The notes below the pieces were generated by a model. That model did no database searches and was not told the DNA's origin. It saw only the letters and a program-made list of their open reading frames with translations. Positions 1 to 7,918 of a DNA stretch of 64,000 bases are shown here, in pieces. The position numbers and the translations under genes were made by a program. The DNA lies in NCBI RefSeq assembly GCF_000177215.2, contig NZ_CM001368.1, forward strand, positions 1,984,001 to 2,048,000, in the 5' to 3' direction. Positions within the stretch are counted from its first letter, which is position 1; every line of letters begins with the position of its first letter. This stretch comes from Solidesulfovibrio carbinoliphilus subsp. oakridgensis. Lineage in GTDB: Bacteria > Desulfobacterota > Desulfovibrionia > Desulfovibrionales > Desulfovibrionaceae.

Positions 1-1029
1 GAACAGGACCACAAAGCCAAGAACATCATCATCAAGCGCGTGAAAAAGGTCGCGGCCGGGGCCCACGGCGGTTCGTGGAAAGTGGCCTACGCCGACCTGG
101 TCACGGCCATGATGGCCTTTTTCCTTTTGATGTGGCTCTTGAACATGGTGCCCCAGGACAAGAAGGAACAACTGGCCTCCTATTTCAACGACTTCAGCAT
201 TTTCCAGAACCCCGGCCCCTCGGCCCAGCTCCTCGACTCGGGCGGCCTCGGACCGCCGGGGGCCGTTGTCGGCAGCCAGGACGAACGGCCCGACGTGGCC
301 ATCGACCGGGACGGCAAGGCCCCTTCCGGCGGCAAGGGCCAGGGCACCGGCGACCTCGACGGCGGCAGGCAGCTCGACGCCAAGGCGGCGGCCGAGGCCC
401 AGGCGGCGGCCAAGGCCGAGGCGGCCGCCGAAGCGCAGGCCGTCGCCCTGGAACAGCAGGTGGAAAAGGCCTTGCAGGAGTCCGTGCCGGAGCTGGCCGG
501 CCAGGTGTCGGTCACCCAGGAGAAGGACAAGGTCCGCATCGAGATCATGGACAAGTCCGACCGGCCGCTGTTCGACCTCGGCGGCGTGGCCCTTTTGCCC
601 GACGCCCAGCGCATCCTGGCCGCGGTCACGGGCGTGATCAGGAAAGACGGGATCAAGGTGGCCATCGAGGGGCATACCGACGCCTACCGGTATTCCGGGA
701 CCTATTCGAACTGGGACCTGTCGGCCGGCCGGGCCCTGTCCGCCCGGCGGCTCATGCTCCAGCAGGGCCTGCCGCCGGACCAGGTGGCCGCGGTGTCCGG
801 CTTTGCCGACACCCGGCCCTATGTGCCGGGAAAGCCCCTTGACGCGAGAAACCGCCGCATAAGCCTGCTCCTTTACCGTGAGCCCAAACCCGGCGAAACG
901 CCGGCCGGCGGCAAGGGCGGCGTTGGTGCCGCCAAACCGGCGCCAACGCCCAGGACACCGGACGTGGGCGAGGTCCTGGAGAAGCAGATCGACAACCTCT
1001 ACGACAAATCGACCGACGGCCAGTTCTAG
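1..1029 (+). CDS. motB: MotB-type flagellar stator protein (first paralogue, 5' end outside window)
   Basis: Peptidoglycan-anchoring stator subunit of the flagellar motor, paired with the MotA that follows. The frame is open from base 1 (EQDHKAKNIIIKR...), so the true start probably lies upstream; a GTG at 40 is the first start codon inside the window. The sequence shows the MotB signature YADLVTAMMAFFLLMWLL with the ion-binding Asp in the single membrane helix, as in proton-driven MotB. An Ala/Gln-rich, probably coiled linker covers about residues 105-150. An OmpA-like peptidoglycan-binding domain follows (IEGHTDAYR...NWDLSAGRA...NRRISLLL). It precedes motA by 26 bases, the reverse of the usual motA-motB order. 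Function is clear; which motor it serves is not. Confidence 0.9.
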   Translation, partial: EQDHKAKNIIIKRVKKVAAGAHGGSWKVAYADLVTAMMAFFLLMWLLNMVPQDKKEQLASYFNDFSIFQNPGPSAQLLDSGGLGPPGAVVGSQDERPDVAIDRDGKAPSGGKGQGTGDLDGGRQLDAKAAAEAQAAAKAEAAAEAQAVALEQQVEKALQESVPELAGQVSVTQEKDKVRIEIMDKSDRPLFDLGGVALLPDAQRILAAVTGVIRKDGIKVAIEGHTDAYRYSGTYSNWDLSAGRALSARRLMLQQGLPPDQVAAVSGFADTRPYVPGKPLDARNRRISLLLYREPKPGETPAGGKGGVGAAKPAPTPRTPDVGEVLEKQIDNLYDKSTDGQF

Positions 1030-1055
1030 GGCCCCGGCGGTTTCATGGCGAGGCT

Positions 1056-1922
1056 ATGTTCGCGATACTTGGCGTTGTAATCGTCCTAGGCTGCATCCTG
1101 GCCGGCTTCATCATGGAGAAAGGCAACTTCGACCTGATCCTGTCGGCCGCTCCGCCGGAACTGCTCATGATCGGCGGCGGGGCCCTCGGGGCCCTGGTCC
1201 TCAGTTCCCCCAAGGATGTCCTTGGGGCCACCTTCAAGGGCGCGCTGTCCATCTTCGGCGGCATGATCACCAGCAAGGCCTACTATCTGGAGCTCCTGAC
1301 CACGCTCTCGGGCCTTTACATGAAGATCCGCCGCGAGGGCCTGGTCGCCATCGAAAAAGACGTGGAGCGGCCGGCCGAGAGCCCGATTTTCAGCAACTTC
1401 GCCAAGAACAAGAAAAACCACGAGGTGTTGACCTTCATCTGCGACACCATGCGGATCTTTTCCACGGTCAACATCGAGGCCCACGAGTTCGAGACCATCA
1501 TGGACGCGGACATCGAAGCCACGGTCCACGAGGCCCTCATCCCGGCCCACAGCATCGCCAAGGTGGCCGACGCCCTGCCGGGTCTCGGCATCGTGGCCTG
1601 CGTCCTTGGCGTCGTTTTGACCATGGGCAAGATCAACGAGCCGGCCGAGGTCCTCGGCCACAGCATCGGCGCGGCCCTGGTCGGCACCTTTCTCGGCGTG
1701 CTCGGGGCCTACGGCTTTGTCGCGCCCGTGGCCACCAACATCGAATACCGGGCCAAGGAAACCGAGGCCATTCTCCTCACCGCCAAGGCGTCGCTGACCG
1801 CCTTTGTCGGCGGCAACCCGCCGCCCGTGGCCCTCGAAGCCGGACGCCGGGCCATCCCCATCCACAAGCGCCCCTCGTTCGAGGAGCTCGAACAGGCCAT
1901 CAAGGCCAGCAAGGGCAAGTAG
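1056..1922 (+). CDS. motA: MotA-type flagellar stator protein (first paralogue)
   Basis: Ion-channel subunit of the flagellar stator, inner membrane, 288 residues, normal for the family. The N-terminus MFAILGVVIVLGCILAGF is the usual first helix. The conserved cytoplasmic loop (IRREGLVAIE) and the pair of C-terminal helices with ADALPGLGIVACVLGVVLTMG and LGHSIGAALVGTFLG are present. ATG at 1056 is chosen by this family N-terminus, with a modest GAGG just upstream. It lies directly after motB and is probably co-transcribed. A second MotA at 27.8 kb is clearly paralogous, sharing ADALPGLGIVA and GHSIGAALVGTFLG, but differs in most loops. Confidence 0.93.
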   Translation: MFAILGVVIVLGCILAGFIMEKGNFDLILSAAPPELLMIGGGALGALVLSSPKDVLGATFKGALSIFGGMITSKAYYLELLTTLSGLYMKIRREGLVAIEKDVERPAESPIFSNFAKNKKNHEVLTFICDTMRIFSTVNIEAHEFETIMDADIEATVHEALIPAHSIAKVADALPGLGIVACVLGVVLTMGKINEPAEVLGHSIGAALVGTFLGVLGAYGFVAPVATNIEYRAKETEAILLTAKASLTAFVGGNPPPVALEAGRRAIPIHKRPSFEELEQAIKASKGK

Positions 1923-1932
1923 GCCGGCGCGG

Positions 1933-1965
1933 GAAGAAGGGGCCGTGTCGGGCCGGCCCCTCTTC
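1933..1965 (+). terminator. Hairpin after motA
   Basis: GAAGAAGGGGCC and GGCCCCTCTTC form an 11-pair stem with one bulged base, starting 11 bases after the motA stop. There is no clear T-run, so it is a stem typical of GC-rich 3' ends rather than a textbook terminator. Confidence 0.45.
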
Positions 1966-1994
1966 GGACTTGCGAAAGGTTCGCGCCCCGCTGT

Positions 1995-2022
1995 AGAGGA
2001 ATTCCTCTTTATCACCTGTGAT
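1995..2022. promoter_or_regulatory. Two adjacent palindromes upstream of the diguanylate cyclase
   Basis: A perfect 14-base palindrome AGAGGAATTCCTCT (1995-2008) is followed two bases later by ATCACCTGTGAT (2011-2022), an inverted repeat with a two-base centre. They lie about 90-117 bases upstream of the cyclase start in an otherwise GC-rich gap. They could be operator sites or a small RNA stem; neither is matched to a known regulator. Confidence 0.3.
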
Positions 2023-2111
2023 CGCCTTGACCGGCCGCCGGCCGGGGACCCCGTCCCGGCGCCGGCGGCCGCTTCGCCGCACCAGCAATTCCCAGGGAGC
2101 AGGTTTTCTCC

Positions 2112-3635
2112 TTGCAAGCCGTGACGTCCTCCTCCGCACCCAGACCATTCACGCCGGGCGGCGAATTCCGCGCCCCCGGGTTGGAAGCGAAATACCGGGC
2201 CGAGCGCCTGCCCGAAACCCTGCGCCACGTCCGGCTGGCCTTTCTCGGCGCGTTTGGCGTCAATGTCCTTTTCTACCTGAGCGACTGGCGCTTTTACGGC
2301 CAGCCCCACTTCCCCGCCGCCCTGGCCGCCCGCACGGCGATCGTGGCCGCCTCGCTCCTGTGCCTGGGCCTGACCGGCCGGGTCCGCGCCTTTCCCCAAC
2401 TCGATCGCCTCTGCGCCGGCTGGTCCGTGCCGGTCATCGCGGCCGGCGCGATCCTCGTCACCCCGCACACCGACGTCGCCCTGTTCATCATTTTCGTCCT
2501 GCCGGTCATCTTCTACCTGGCCCTGCCCATGTCCTTCTCCCGGACGTTGGCCGCGGGCCTCGGCTGCAGCGCCGCCACCCTGGCCGGCTACCTGTCCCAG
2601 GCCCCGGTCCGGGACACCGCCGTCGGCCTCGGGCTGGCCATGCTGACCGAGAACGTGGTGCTGGCCCTGCTGCTCATCCGGGCCAACCGGCTGCAGCGCC
2701 TGGCCTGGGACGCCACCCGCGCCGCCCGGGCGGCGGGCGAGGGCCTGGCCCAACACCGCCAGGCCCTGCAGACCGTGCTCCAGGCCGTGCCCGCGCCCCT
2801 GGTCATCGTGGCCCGGGACAGCCGGCGGGTGCTCCAGAGCAACGACGCGGCCCGGGCTTTTTTCGGCGAGGCGGCCTGCCAGGGCCGGCCGGCCCTGGAC
2901 AGCTTTTTCGACCGCCGGGAACTGGCCCGGCTGGCCGGACGGCTGCGGGACCGGGGCCATGTGGAGGAGTTCGAGACGCGGCTGTCCTGGCCGGACGGGA
3001 CGGTCCGGGACGTGCTTCTGGCCGCGACGCGCATTGTGTTCGGGAGCGTGGAGGCCGTGGTGGCCATCGTCATGGACATCACCGGCCGCAAGGAAATGGA
3101 GGCGCACCTGCAACTTCTGGCCAACACCGACCCCCTGACGGGGCTGGCCAACCGGGCCCGCTTTTTCGCCGCCGCCGCGGCCGCCATCCGGCGCACCCAG
3201 CGGGAGGGCCGGCCGCTTTCGGTGGTCATGCTCGACCTCGACCACTTCAAGGCCATCAACGACACCCACGGCCCCGAGGCCGGCGACGCCTTCCTCAAAG
3301 CCCTGGCCGGATTGTGCCGGGACCTCCTGCGGGGGCAGTATCTGGCGGCCAGGATCGGCGGCGAGGAGTTCGCCCTGCTCCTGCCCGACACCGACACGGC
3401 CGGGGCCCTGGCCCTGGCCGACCGGCTGCGCCTGGCCACGGCCGGCCGGCCCCTTGCCGGCCTGGACCAGACCGTGACGCTGAGCGCCGGGGTGTCCGAA
3501 GTCCGCGCCGGAGAAACGACGGTGGACGCCGTCCTGTCCCGGGCCGACCAGGCCCTCTATGCCGCCAAGCACGCCGGCCGCAACCACGTCCTGGTCTACG
3601 GGGACCTGCTCGGGCCGGACGCCCTCAAAAACTGA
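2112..3635 (+). CDS. Membrane diguanylate cyclase with PAS-like domain
   Basis: Predicted to make cyclic di-GMP from two GTP. The N-terminal 200 residues hold about six hydrophobic segments. A PAS-like domain follows (VLQAVPAPLVIVARDSRRVLQSNDAARAFFG, about 220-330), linked to the catalytic domain by DITGRKEMEAHLQLLANTDPLTGLANR. The GGDEF domain has LDLDHFKAIND and the signature GGEEF at about residue 416, so it should be active. The product-inhibition I-site RxxD, expected five residues before GGEEF, reads RGQY and so is probably non-functional. The proposed TTG start has a GGAG about 12 bases upstream. It follows motA, a plausible motility link, but the 189-base gap contains a hairpin. Confidence 0.88.
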   Translation: MQAVTSSSAPRPFTPGGEFRAPGLEAKYRAERLPETLRHVRLAFLGAFGVNVLFYLSDWRFYGQPHFPAALAARTAIVAASLLCLGLTGRVRAFPQLDRLCAGWSVPVIAAGAILVTPHTDVALFIIFVLPVIFYLALPMSFSRTLAAGLGCSAATLAGYLSQAPVRDTAVGLGLAMLTENVVLALLLIRANRLQRLAWDATRAARAAGEGLAQHRQALQTVLQAVPAPLVIVARDSRRVLQSNDAARAFFGEAACQGRPALDSFFDRRELARLAGRLRDRGHVEEFETRLSWPDGTVRDVLLAATRIVFGSVEAVVAIVMDITGRKEMEAHLQLLANTDPLTGLANRARFFAAAAAAIRRTQREGRPLSVVMLDLDHFKAINDTHGPEAGDAFLKALAGLCRDLLRGQYLAARIGGEEFALLLPDTDTAGALALADRLRLATAGRPLAGLDQTVTLSAGVSEVRAGETTVDAVLSRADQALYAAKHAGRNHVLVYGDLLGPDALKN

Positions 3636-3710
3636 CGCCGCCCAAACGGTCAAAACCATCCGGCGCGGCGCCATAAGCCGAGCGGAATACATCCGCGCGA
3701 CTCTCGCCCC

Positions 3711-3762
3711 ACCCCGTTCGGGGGGTCCGGGGGGATGATCCCCCCCGGCCGCCGGAGGCATC
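3711..3762 (-). repeat. Dispersed 3' repeat, copy 1
   Basis: Minus-strand copy of the GATGCCTCCGGCGGCC core followed by a GC hairpin around GATCAT and then GGACCCCCC. The core begins 14 bases after the stop of the GDSL hydrolase gene, separated by a purine-rich AGAGAAAG leader. Confidence 0.8.
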
Positions 3763-3776
3763 TTTCTCTTCCCTCC

Positions 3777-4373
3777 TCAACACCCCCGCATCCAGGCCTG
3801 CCAGGCTTCCCACTCCGCCACCTTGCCGGCCATGGCCGCGTAGCCGGCCGCTTCGGGGTGGTAGCCGTCGCCGGCGGCCACGAGGCTGTCCAGGTAGGCT
3901 GTGTCGCGGCCAAGGGCCCGGCACATCTCCAGGTAGGGCACGCCCATGTCCTCGCAGGTGCGGGAGAAGACGTCGGAGAGTTCCTCGACGCGGCTGCGGT
4001 GGCCGTCGTCGAGGACGGGCGGCGGCCCGACCATGAGGACCGGACTCAGTTTGGAGACCTGGGTGACGATGTCGAAGAGGTTGTCCACGGACTGGGACAG
4101 CTCGACCTTGCGCCGGCCGTTTTCGACCTTGGCGTCGTTGACGCCAAACGACAGGACCACCCGGGCCTCGTCGCGGGGCAGGAGCCGGGGCGGCAGTTCC
4201 CGGCCGATGCGGTTCTTGATGTGGGTGCTGGTTTCGGATCGCACGCCGAGGTTGTAGGCGGTAAGGGCCAGGCCGGCCAGGGAGGAGGCCGCGCACAGCC
4301 GGCCCACCCAACCGAGGTAATGCGGATCGCCGACGCCGACGGTCAGCGAGTCTCCGACAAAGGCGATGCGCAT
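3777..4373 (-). CDS. GDSL/SGNH-family hydrolase
   Basis: Predicted serine esterase or lipase of 198 residues. The N-terminus MRIAFVGDSLTVGVGDPHYLGW carries block I of the SGNH family (GDSL with the nucleophile Ser). Block III is FGVNDAKVENG, and the C-terminal DGYHPEAAGYAAMA supplies the Asp-x-x-His pair. No signal peptide is visible, so it is probably cytoplasmic; the substrate is unknown. The ATG at 4373 is chosen because the family N-terminus starts there and it lies 2 bases after the stop of the upstream gene, consistent with translational coupling. Confidence 0.85.
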   Translation of the reverse strand: MRIAFVGDSLTVGVGDPHYLGWVGRLCAASSLAGLALTAYNLGVRSETSTHIKNRIGRELPPRLLPRDEARVVLSFGVNDAKVENGRRKVELSQSVDNLFDIVTQVSKLSPVLMVGPPPVLDDGHRSRVEELSDVFSRTCEDMGVPYLEMCRALGRDTAYLDSLVAAGDGYHPEAAGYAAMAGKVAEWEAWQAWMRGC

Positions 4374-4375
4374 GG

Positions 4376-4849
4376 CTAGCTCCACTCTTCGTACGGCGGG
4401 TTGGCCTTGCCGGTCATGGATTCGATGTCGATGCGGACCACGGCCGTGCGGGGCAGGATTTCGGGCCGGAAGCCTTCGGTCGGGCCGGCGTGGCGGCGCA
4501 TGATGATGCGAAGGCCCTCCAGCTTTTCGGCCTCGTCCTCGACGAAAACGGCCGTGCCGAAGCCGATGACCGACTTGTAGCGGGTGGTGTAGTTGCAGGG
4601 CTTCTCGCCGGTCACCACTTCCACGTCGCAGTCCATCTCGAAGCAGACTTTGGGACTTGCGCGCAGGATTTCCATCTTTTTGCCCTTGAGGCCCGAGTGG
4701 AAATAGAGGCAGCCGGCGGCGTAGCCCATGTTGACGGGCACCACGTAGGGCCACTGGCCGTCATACAGGCCCAGCCGGCAGATGCGCGACTGCATGAGCA
4801 GTTGTTCGAGGCTGGCCTTGTCGGTGATCTGCCGCTCTTTTTTACGCAT
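4376..4849 (-). CDS. Pyridoxamine 5'-phosphate oxidase-like flavin-binding protein
   Basis: Member of the split-barrel FMN-binding superfamily, related to NimA-type proteins; 157 residues. Family features are the RICRLGLYDGQWPYVVPVNMGY strand, the YFHSGLKGKKMEILRASPKVCFEMD segment and YKSVIGFGTAVFVEDEAEK. It probably binds flavin or haem and reduces a small substrate; the actual reaction cannot be read from sequence. It is followed after 2 bases by the GDSL hydrolase, so the two are likely co-transcribed. Confidence 0.8.
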   Translation of the reverse strand: MRKKERQITDKASLEQLLMQSRICRLGLYDGQWPYVVPVNMGYAAGCLYFHSGLKGKKMEILRASPKVCFEMDCDVEVVTGEKPCNYTTRYKSVIGFGTAVFVEDEAEKLEGLRIIMRRHAGPTEGFRPEILPRTAVVRIDIESMTGKANPPYEEWS

Positions 4850-4920
4850 GGCATGCTCCGGGCGTTGGTTGCTGCGTGGATACTCCGCTTCCCGACCGGA
4901 AAGCGGGATACTTTCGGGGC

Positions 4921-5625
4921 CTAGGCTTCCTGGCCGGCGGCCAGGGCGTCGAGCATGTCGAACATGATTTTCCGGATGTCCTTGAAGGCTTCGCGGCCGG
5001 CATGCATCTGCTTGGGATGGTGGATGGTCGGGCCGGGCACGGACACGTCGTCGGCGCAGTGCTTGATCAGGTTCTGCATGCCGGGAGGCGTGGTCTCGAG
5101 ATGGAACTGAAGCCCTATGGCCTTGTGGTTGTAGACGAAGGCCTGGTTGGGGCAGGCGGCGGACGTCGCGGCGTGGACGGCTCCCGGCGGGATGGAGAAA
5201 GTGTCGCCGTGCCAGTGGAAGGCGTAAAAGGACTGGGGAAAGGCGGCCAAGGCCGGTTCAGCCCGGCCTTCCGGCGTCATTTCGACCTTGAACCAGCCGA
5301 TTTCCGGGACCGGATTGCGGCTGACCGAGCCGCCGAGGACGACCGCCAGCAGTTGGGCGCCCAGGCAAATGCCAAGCACGATCTTGTCCGCGGCCACGGC
5401 CTCGGCAATGGCCTTTTTCTCTTCGGCCAGCCAGGGATAGTCCTTCTCGTCGTAGACGCCCATGGGGCCGCCCATGATGACGAGCAGGTCGTATTCCGAG
5501 GCCGCCGGCGGCAATTCGCCGGCGAAATAGGCCGTAAAGGTCAGCTCGTGCCCCTTTTCGGCGGCCCAGGCTTTTATGGAGCCCACGTCCTCGAAGGGGA
5601 CGTGGTAAAAGGCGTGCAGACGCAT
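4921..5625 (-). CDS. Class I glutamine amidotransferase-like protein
   Basis: Stand-alone type 1 glutamine amidotransferase domain of 234 residues, resembling GuaA-N-like proteins of unknown partner. The nucleophile elbow GICLGAQ places Cys at 87. The His-Glu pair is in LQFHLE (His 175, Glu 177). The oxyanion strand IMGGPMGVYDE is present. The start at 5625 has an excellent CGGGAGG ribosome site. It could hydrolyse gamma-glutamyl compounds or act as a peptidase, since no synthetase domain or obvious acceptor subunit is adjacent. It is divergent from metY. Confidence 0.85.
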   Translation of the reverse strand: MRLHAFYHVPFEDVGSIKAWAAEKGHELTFTAYFAGELPPAASEYDLLVIMGGPMGVYDEKDYPWLAEEKKAIAEAVAADKIVLGICLGAQLLAVVLGGSVSRNPVPEIGWFKVEMTPEGRAEPALAAFPQSFYAFHWHGDTFSIPPGAVHAATSAACPNQAFVYNHKAIGLQFHLETTPPGMQNLIKHCADDVSVPGPTIHHPKQMHAGREAFKDIRKIMFDMLDALAAGQEA

Positions 5626-5815
5626 GAAAAACCTCCCGGGAGTAACGGTGAAAAGGAGTCGGCGGCGTGTATCGCCGGCCATGGTTGTCAGGTCCGGGCC
5701 CCCTGTTGTCAAGGCCGAAACCGGGCCTGACCGCCCTTTCGCCCCATCCGGGATTGGCTTATACGACGGCCATGCGGCGAAGCTGCGGCCGCCACCCAAA
5801 ACCGCGAGGCACACC

Positions 5816-7126
5816 ATGAGCAAGTCCCAGTGGCATGACCAGACCCTGGCCCTGCATGCCGGGCACGATCCGGACGCGGACACCCTGTCCCGGGCCGTGC
5901 CGATCCACCAGACCACGAGCTTTCTCTTCCGCGACGCCGAGCACGCGGCCAACCTCTTTGCCTTGAAGGAAGCGGGCTACATCTACACCCGTCTTGGCAA
6001 CCCGACCACCGACGTGCTGGAAAAACGGCTGGCCGCCTTGCACGGGGCTGCGGCCTGCGTCTGCACGGCGTCCGGGATGTCGGCCATCTTCTACGCCGTG
6101 GCCGCCATCACCAAGGCCGGCCAGAACATCGTCTCCGGCAGCAATCTCTACGGCGGCACCCACACCCTCTTCGAGCACACCCTCAAGCGCTTCGGCATCG
6201 AGGTCCGGTTCGTCGATTCGTCAGGAACGTCGGGCCCGGCCAATTTCGCCCGGGCCATCGACAAGGACACCCGGCTGGTCTTTTCCGAGTCCATCGGCAA
6301 CCCGCGCTGCAACGTGGACGATTTGCCCGCCATCGCCCGGGTGGCCCACGACCATGGCCTGCCTTTCGTGCTCGACAACACCGTGGCCGCGCCGCCGATC
6401 TTAAACCCCTTCGACGTGGGCGCGGACCTGGCCGTCTATTCGCTGACGAAAATCATCGGCGGGCACGGCACCTGTATCGGCGGGGCCATTGTCGAGGTGG
6501 GTGGCTTCGACTGGGCGGCCGGGGGCCGGTTTCCGGAGATCACCGCCCCGGACCCGACCTACCACGGGGCCAATTTCTGGGACATGCTCTGCCGGATCGA
6601 GGGCACGCCCTGCTCGGCCTTTTGCACCAAGGTCAGGACCGGGCTCATGCGCGACATCGGGGCCACGCCCTCGCCCTTTAACAGCTTCCTGGTCATCCAG
6701 GGCGTCGAAACTCTGCCGCTTCGGGCACGGGCCCACTGCGCCAACGCCCAGCAGGTGGCCGAGTTCCTGGAGACCCACCCCAAGGTGGCCTGGGTCAACT
6801 ATGCGGGCCTGCCGAGCCACAAGGACCATGCGCGGGCCAAGGCGTTTTTCCCCATCGGCCCGGGCGCGGTCTTCGGCTTCGGCCTGACCGGCGGCAAGGC
6901 GGCCGGCCGGAAATTCATCGAGTCGGTCAAGCTCTGCTCGCACCTGGCCAACATCCTGGACGCCAAGACGCTCGTCATCCACCCGGCCAGCACCACCCAC
7001 TCCCAGCTAACCCCGGAGGAACTGGCGCAGGCCGGCGTCACGCCGGACATGGTGCGCATCTCGGTCGGCATCGAAAACGTGGAGGACATCATCGCGGATT
7101 TGCGGCAGGCGCTGGAGCAGGTGTAG
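5816..7126 (+). CDS. metY: O-acetylhomoserine sulfhydrylase-type PLP enzyme
   Basis: PLP-dependent Cys/Met metabolism enzyme, 436 residues, expected to make homocysteine from O-acetylhomoserine and sulfide in the cytoplasm. Visible features are the N-terminus ALHAGHDPDADTLSRAVPIHQTTSF, the YTRLGNPTTDVLEKRLAALHG substrate motif and the PLP-lysine in YSLTKIIGGHG (Lys 212). The C-terminal HPASTTHSQL is typical of the family. ATG 5816 follows a GAGG site. Cystathionine synthases share this fold, but the length and the IGGHG motif favour the sulfhydrylase. Sulfide supply in a sulfate reducer would suit this route. Confidence 0.88.
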   Translation: MSKSQWHDQTLALHAGHDPDADTLSRAVPIHQTTSFLFRDAEHAANLFALKEAGYIYTRLGNPTTDVLEKRLAALHGAAACVCTASGMSAIFYAVAAITKAGQNIVSGSNLYGGTHTLFEHTLKRFGIEVRFVDSSGTSGPANFARAIDKDTRLVFSESIGNPRCNVDDLPAIARVAHDHGLPFVLDNTVAAPPILNPFDVGADLAVYSLTKIIGGHGTCIGGAIVEVGGFDWAAGGRFPEITAPDPTYHGANFWDMLCRIEGTPCSAFCTKVRTGLMRDIGATPSPFNSFLVIQGVETLPLRARAHCANAQQVAEFLETHPKVAWVNYAGLPSHKDHARAKAFFPIGPGAVFGFGLTGGKAAGRKFIESVKLCSHLANILDAKTLVIHPASTTHSQLTPEELAQAGVTPDMVRISVGIENVEDIIADLRQALEQV

Positions 7127-7147
7127 GGAGAGAGAAGAGAAAGACCG

Positions 7148-7177
7148 GGGGAAACGCTTTTTAAAAGCGTTCCCCCC
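7148..7177. terminator. Inverted repeat after metY
   Basis: Arms GGGGGAAACGCTTTT and AAAAGCGTTCCCCC pair over 14 bases with one bulge. The stem lies about 20 bases after the metY stop, behind a GAGAGAAGAGAAAG leader like the one before the dispersed 3' repeats. A bidirectional terminator serving metY and the convergent toxin gene is the simplest reading. Confidence 0.6.
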
Positions 7178-7216
7178 CGAACCCCCTTGGAAAGAAGGGG
7201 ATGGGACGGACGCGGC

Positions 7217-7549
7217 TCAGCGTCCGGCGGCCAAAAGCCTTCTGAGCAAGAGGCGCTGCATGTCCCGCCGCCCGTCCGCCACGAGGAAGACGTGCACCGT
7301 CTCCTCTTCAATCTGGTAGATGATGCGAAACGGACGGACGGCGATTTCCCTGTATTCGCGGATACCGAGCGCCAAGAGTTCCGGAGGGTGATGCCCCCGC
7401 TGGGGCTGGCGCGCCAACGAGCCCAGGGCCTGCCCGATCTTTTCAAGCACCTGCTCGGCCGCTTCGGCCGAATCCCGCCAGACGAGGTAGGCATCGATCT
7501 CCCGCAGATCCCCGACGGCATCCTCGGTCAGCAAGACCGAAAACGCCAT
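7217..7549 (-). CDS. ParE/RelE-family toxin
   Basis: Toxin of a type II toxin-antitoxin pair, 110 residues. The sequence has the RelE/ParE fold pattern: LTEDAVGDLREIDAYLVWRDSAEAAEQVLEKI helices, then RQPQRGHHPPELLALGIREYREI and RPFRIIYQIEEETVHVFLVADGRRD strands. Whether it poisons gyrase (ParE) or cleaves mRNA (RelE) cannot be settled from sequence. Its start overlaps the antitoxin stop by 1 base, the usual coupled arrangement. Confidence 0.85.
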   Translation of the reverse strand: MAFSVLLTEDAVGDLREIDAYLVWRDSAEAAEQVLEKIGQALGSLARQPQRGHHPPELLALGIREYREIAVRPFRIIYQIEEETVHVFLVADGRRDMQRLLLRRLLAAGR

Positions 7550-7824
7550 CAGCGCGGTTCCCGGCCACGCCGGATGGCCTCGATGGCCTCCTCGGCGGGC
7601 ACAACCCTGCCCTCTTCGATCTGACGCTTGCCCAAAGCCAGTATTTGCAGCAAGGCCAGGGTTTCCTGCGTCTGTTCGTAGCTTACGACATCTTGCAGGA
7701 CCGCCTTGGCCTCGCCGTTTTGGGTGATGACCACCGGCCCGCCCCCGCTTTCCAGATCACGGATGACAGCGGCCGCGTGGGCCTTGAGGTAGCTGATCGG
7801 CTTGACCTGCTCGGAAAATTTCAC
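7549..7824 (-). CDS. Phd/YefM-family antitoxin
   Basis: Antitoxin of the pair, 91 residues. The N-terminal DNA-binding part has the Phd/YefM pattern KPISYLKAHAAAVIRDL...PVVITQNGEAKAVLQDV. The C-terminal part, rich in Glu and Arg (RQIEEGRVVPAEEAIEAIRRGREPR), would wrap the toxin. The GTG start at 7824 follows an AGGAGGGG ribosome site. These proteins normally repress their own promoter; a palindrome overlapping the promoter is visible just upstream. Confidence 0.85.
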   Translation of the reverse strand: MKFSEQVKPISYLKAHAAAVIRDLESGGGPVVITQNGEAKAVLQDVVSYEQTQETLALLQILALGKRQIEEGRVVPAEEAIEAIRRGREPR

Positions 7825-7846
7825 GACGCCCCTCCTGGAACCGTTT

Positions 7847-7881
7847 GGACCAAATATAGTCCTTTAAAAGTCCACTGGCAA
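7847..7881 (-). promoter_or_regulatory. Sigma-70-type promoter and candidate operator of the toxin-antitoxin module
   Basis: On the minus strand TTGCCA (7881-7876) and TATATT (7858-7853) are separated by exactly 17 bases. An inverted repeat GGAC-N8-GTCC (7847-7862) covers the -10 element, where a Phd-type repressor would be expected to bind. This is one of the best-formed sigma-70-type promoters in the window. Confidence 0.65.
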
Positions 7882-7918
7882 CAGCCCCAAGGACGACGGT
7901 CGCGGGGACGGCCCCCTT

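Noticed and set aside
1086-3761. Very long open frame on the minus strand opposite motA and the diguanylate cyclase
   Set aside because: It is antisense to two clear genes, is Gly/Pro/Arg-rich as expected for a shadow frame in GC-rich DNA, and shows no domain.
5716-5764. TTGTCA and TTATAC upstream of metY as a promoter
   Set aside because: The distance is far too long for a sigma-70 pair, and no better -35 precedes TTATAC.
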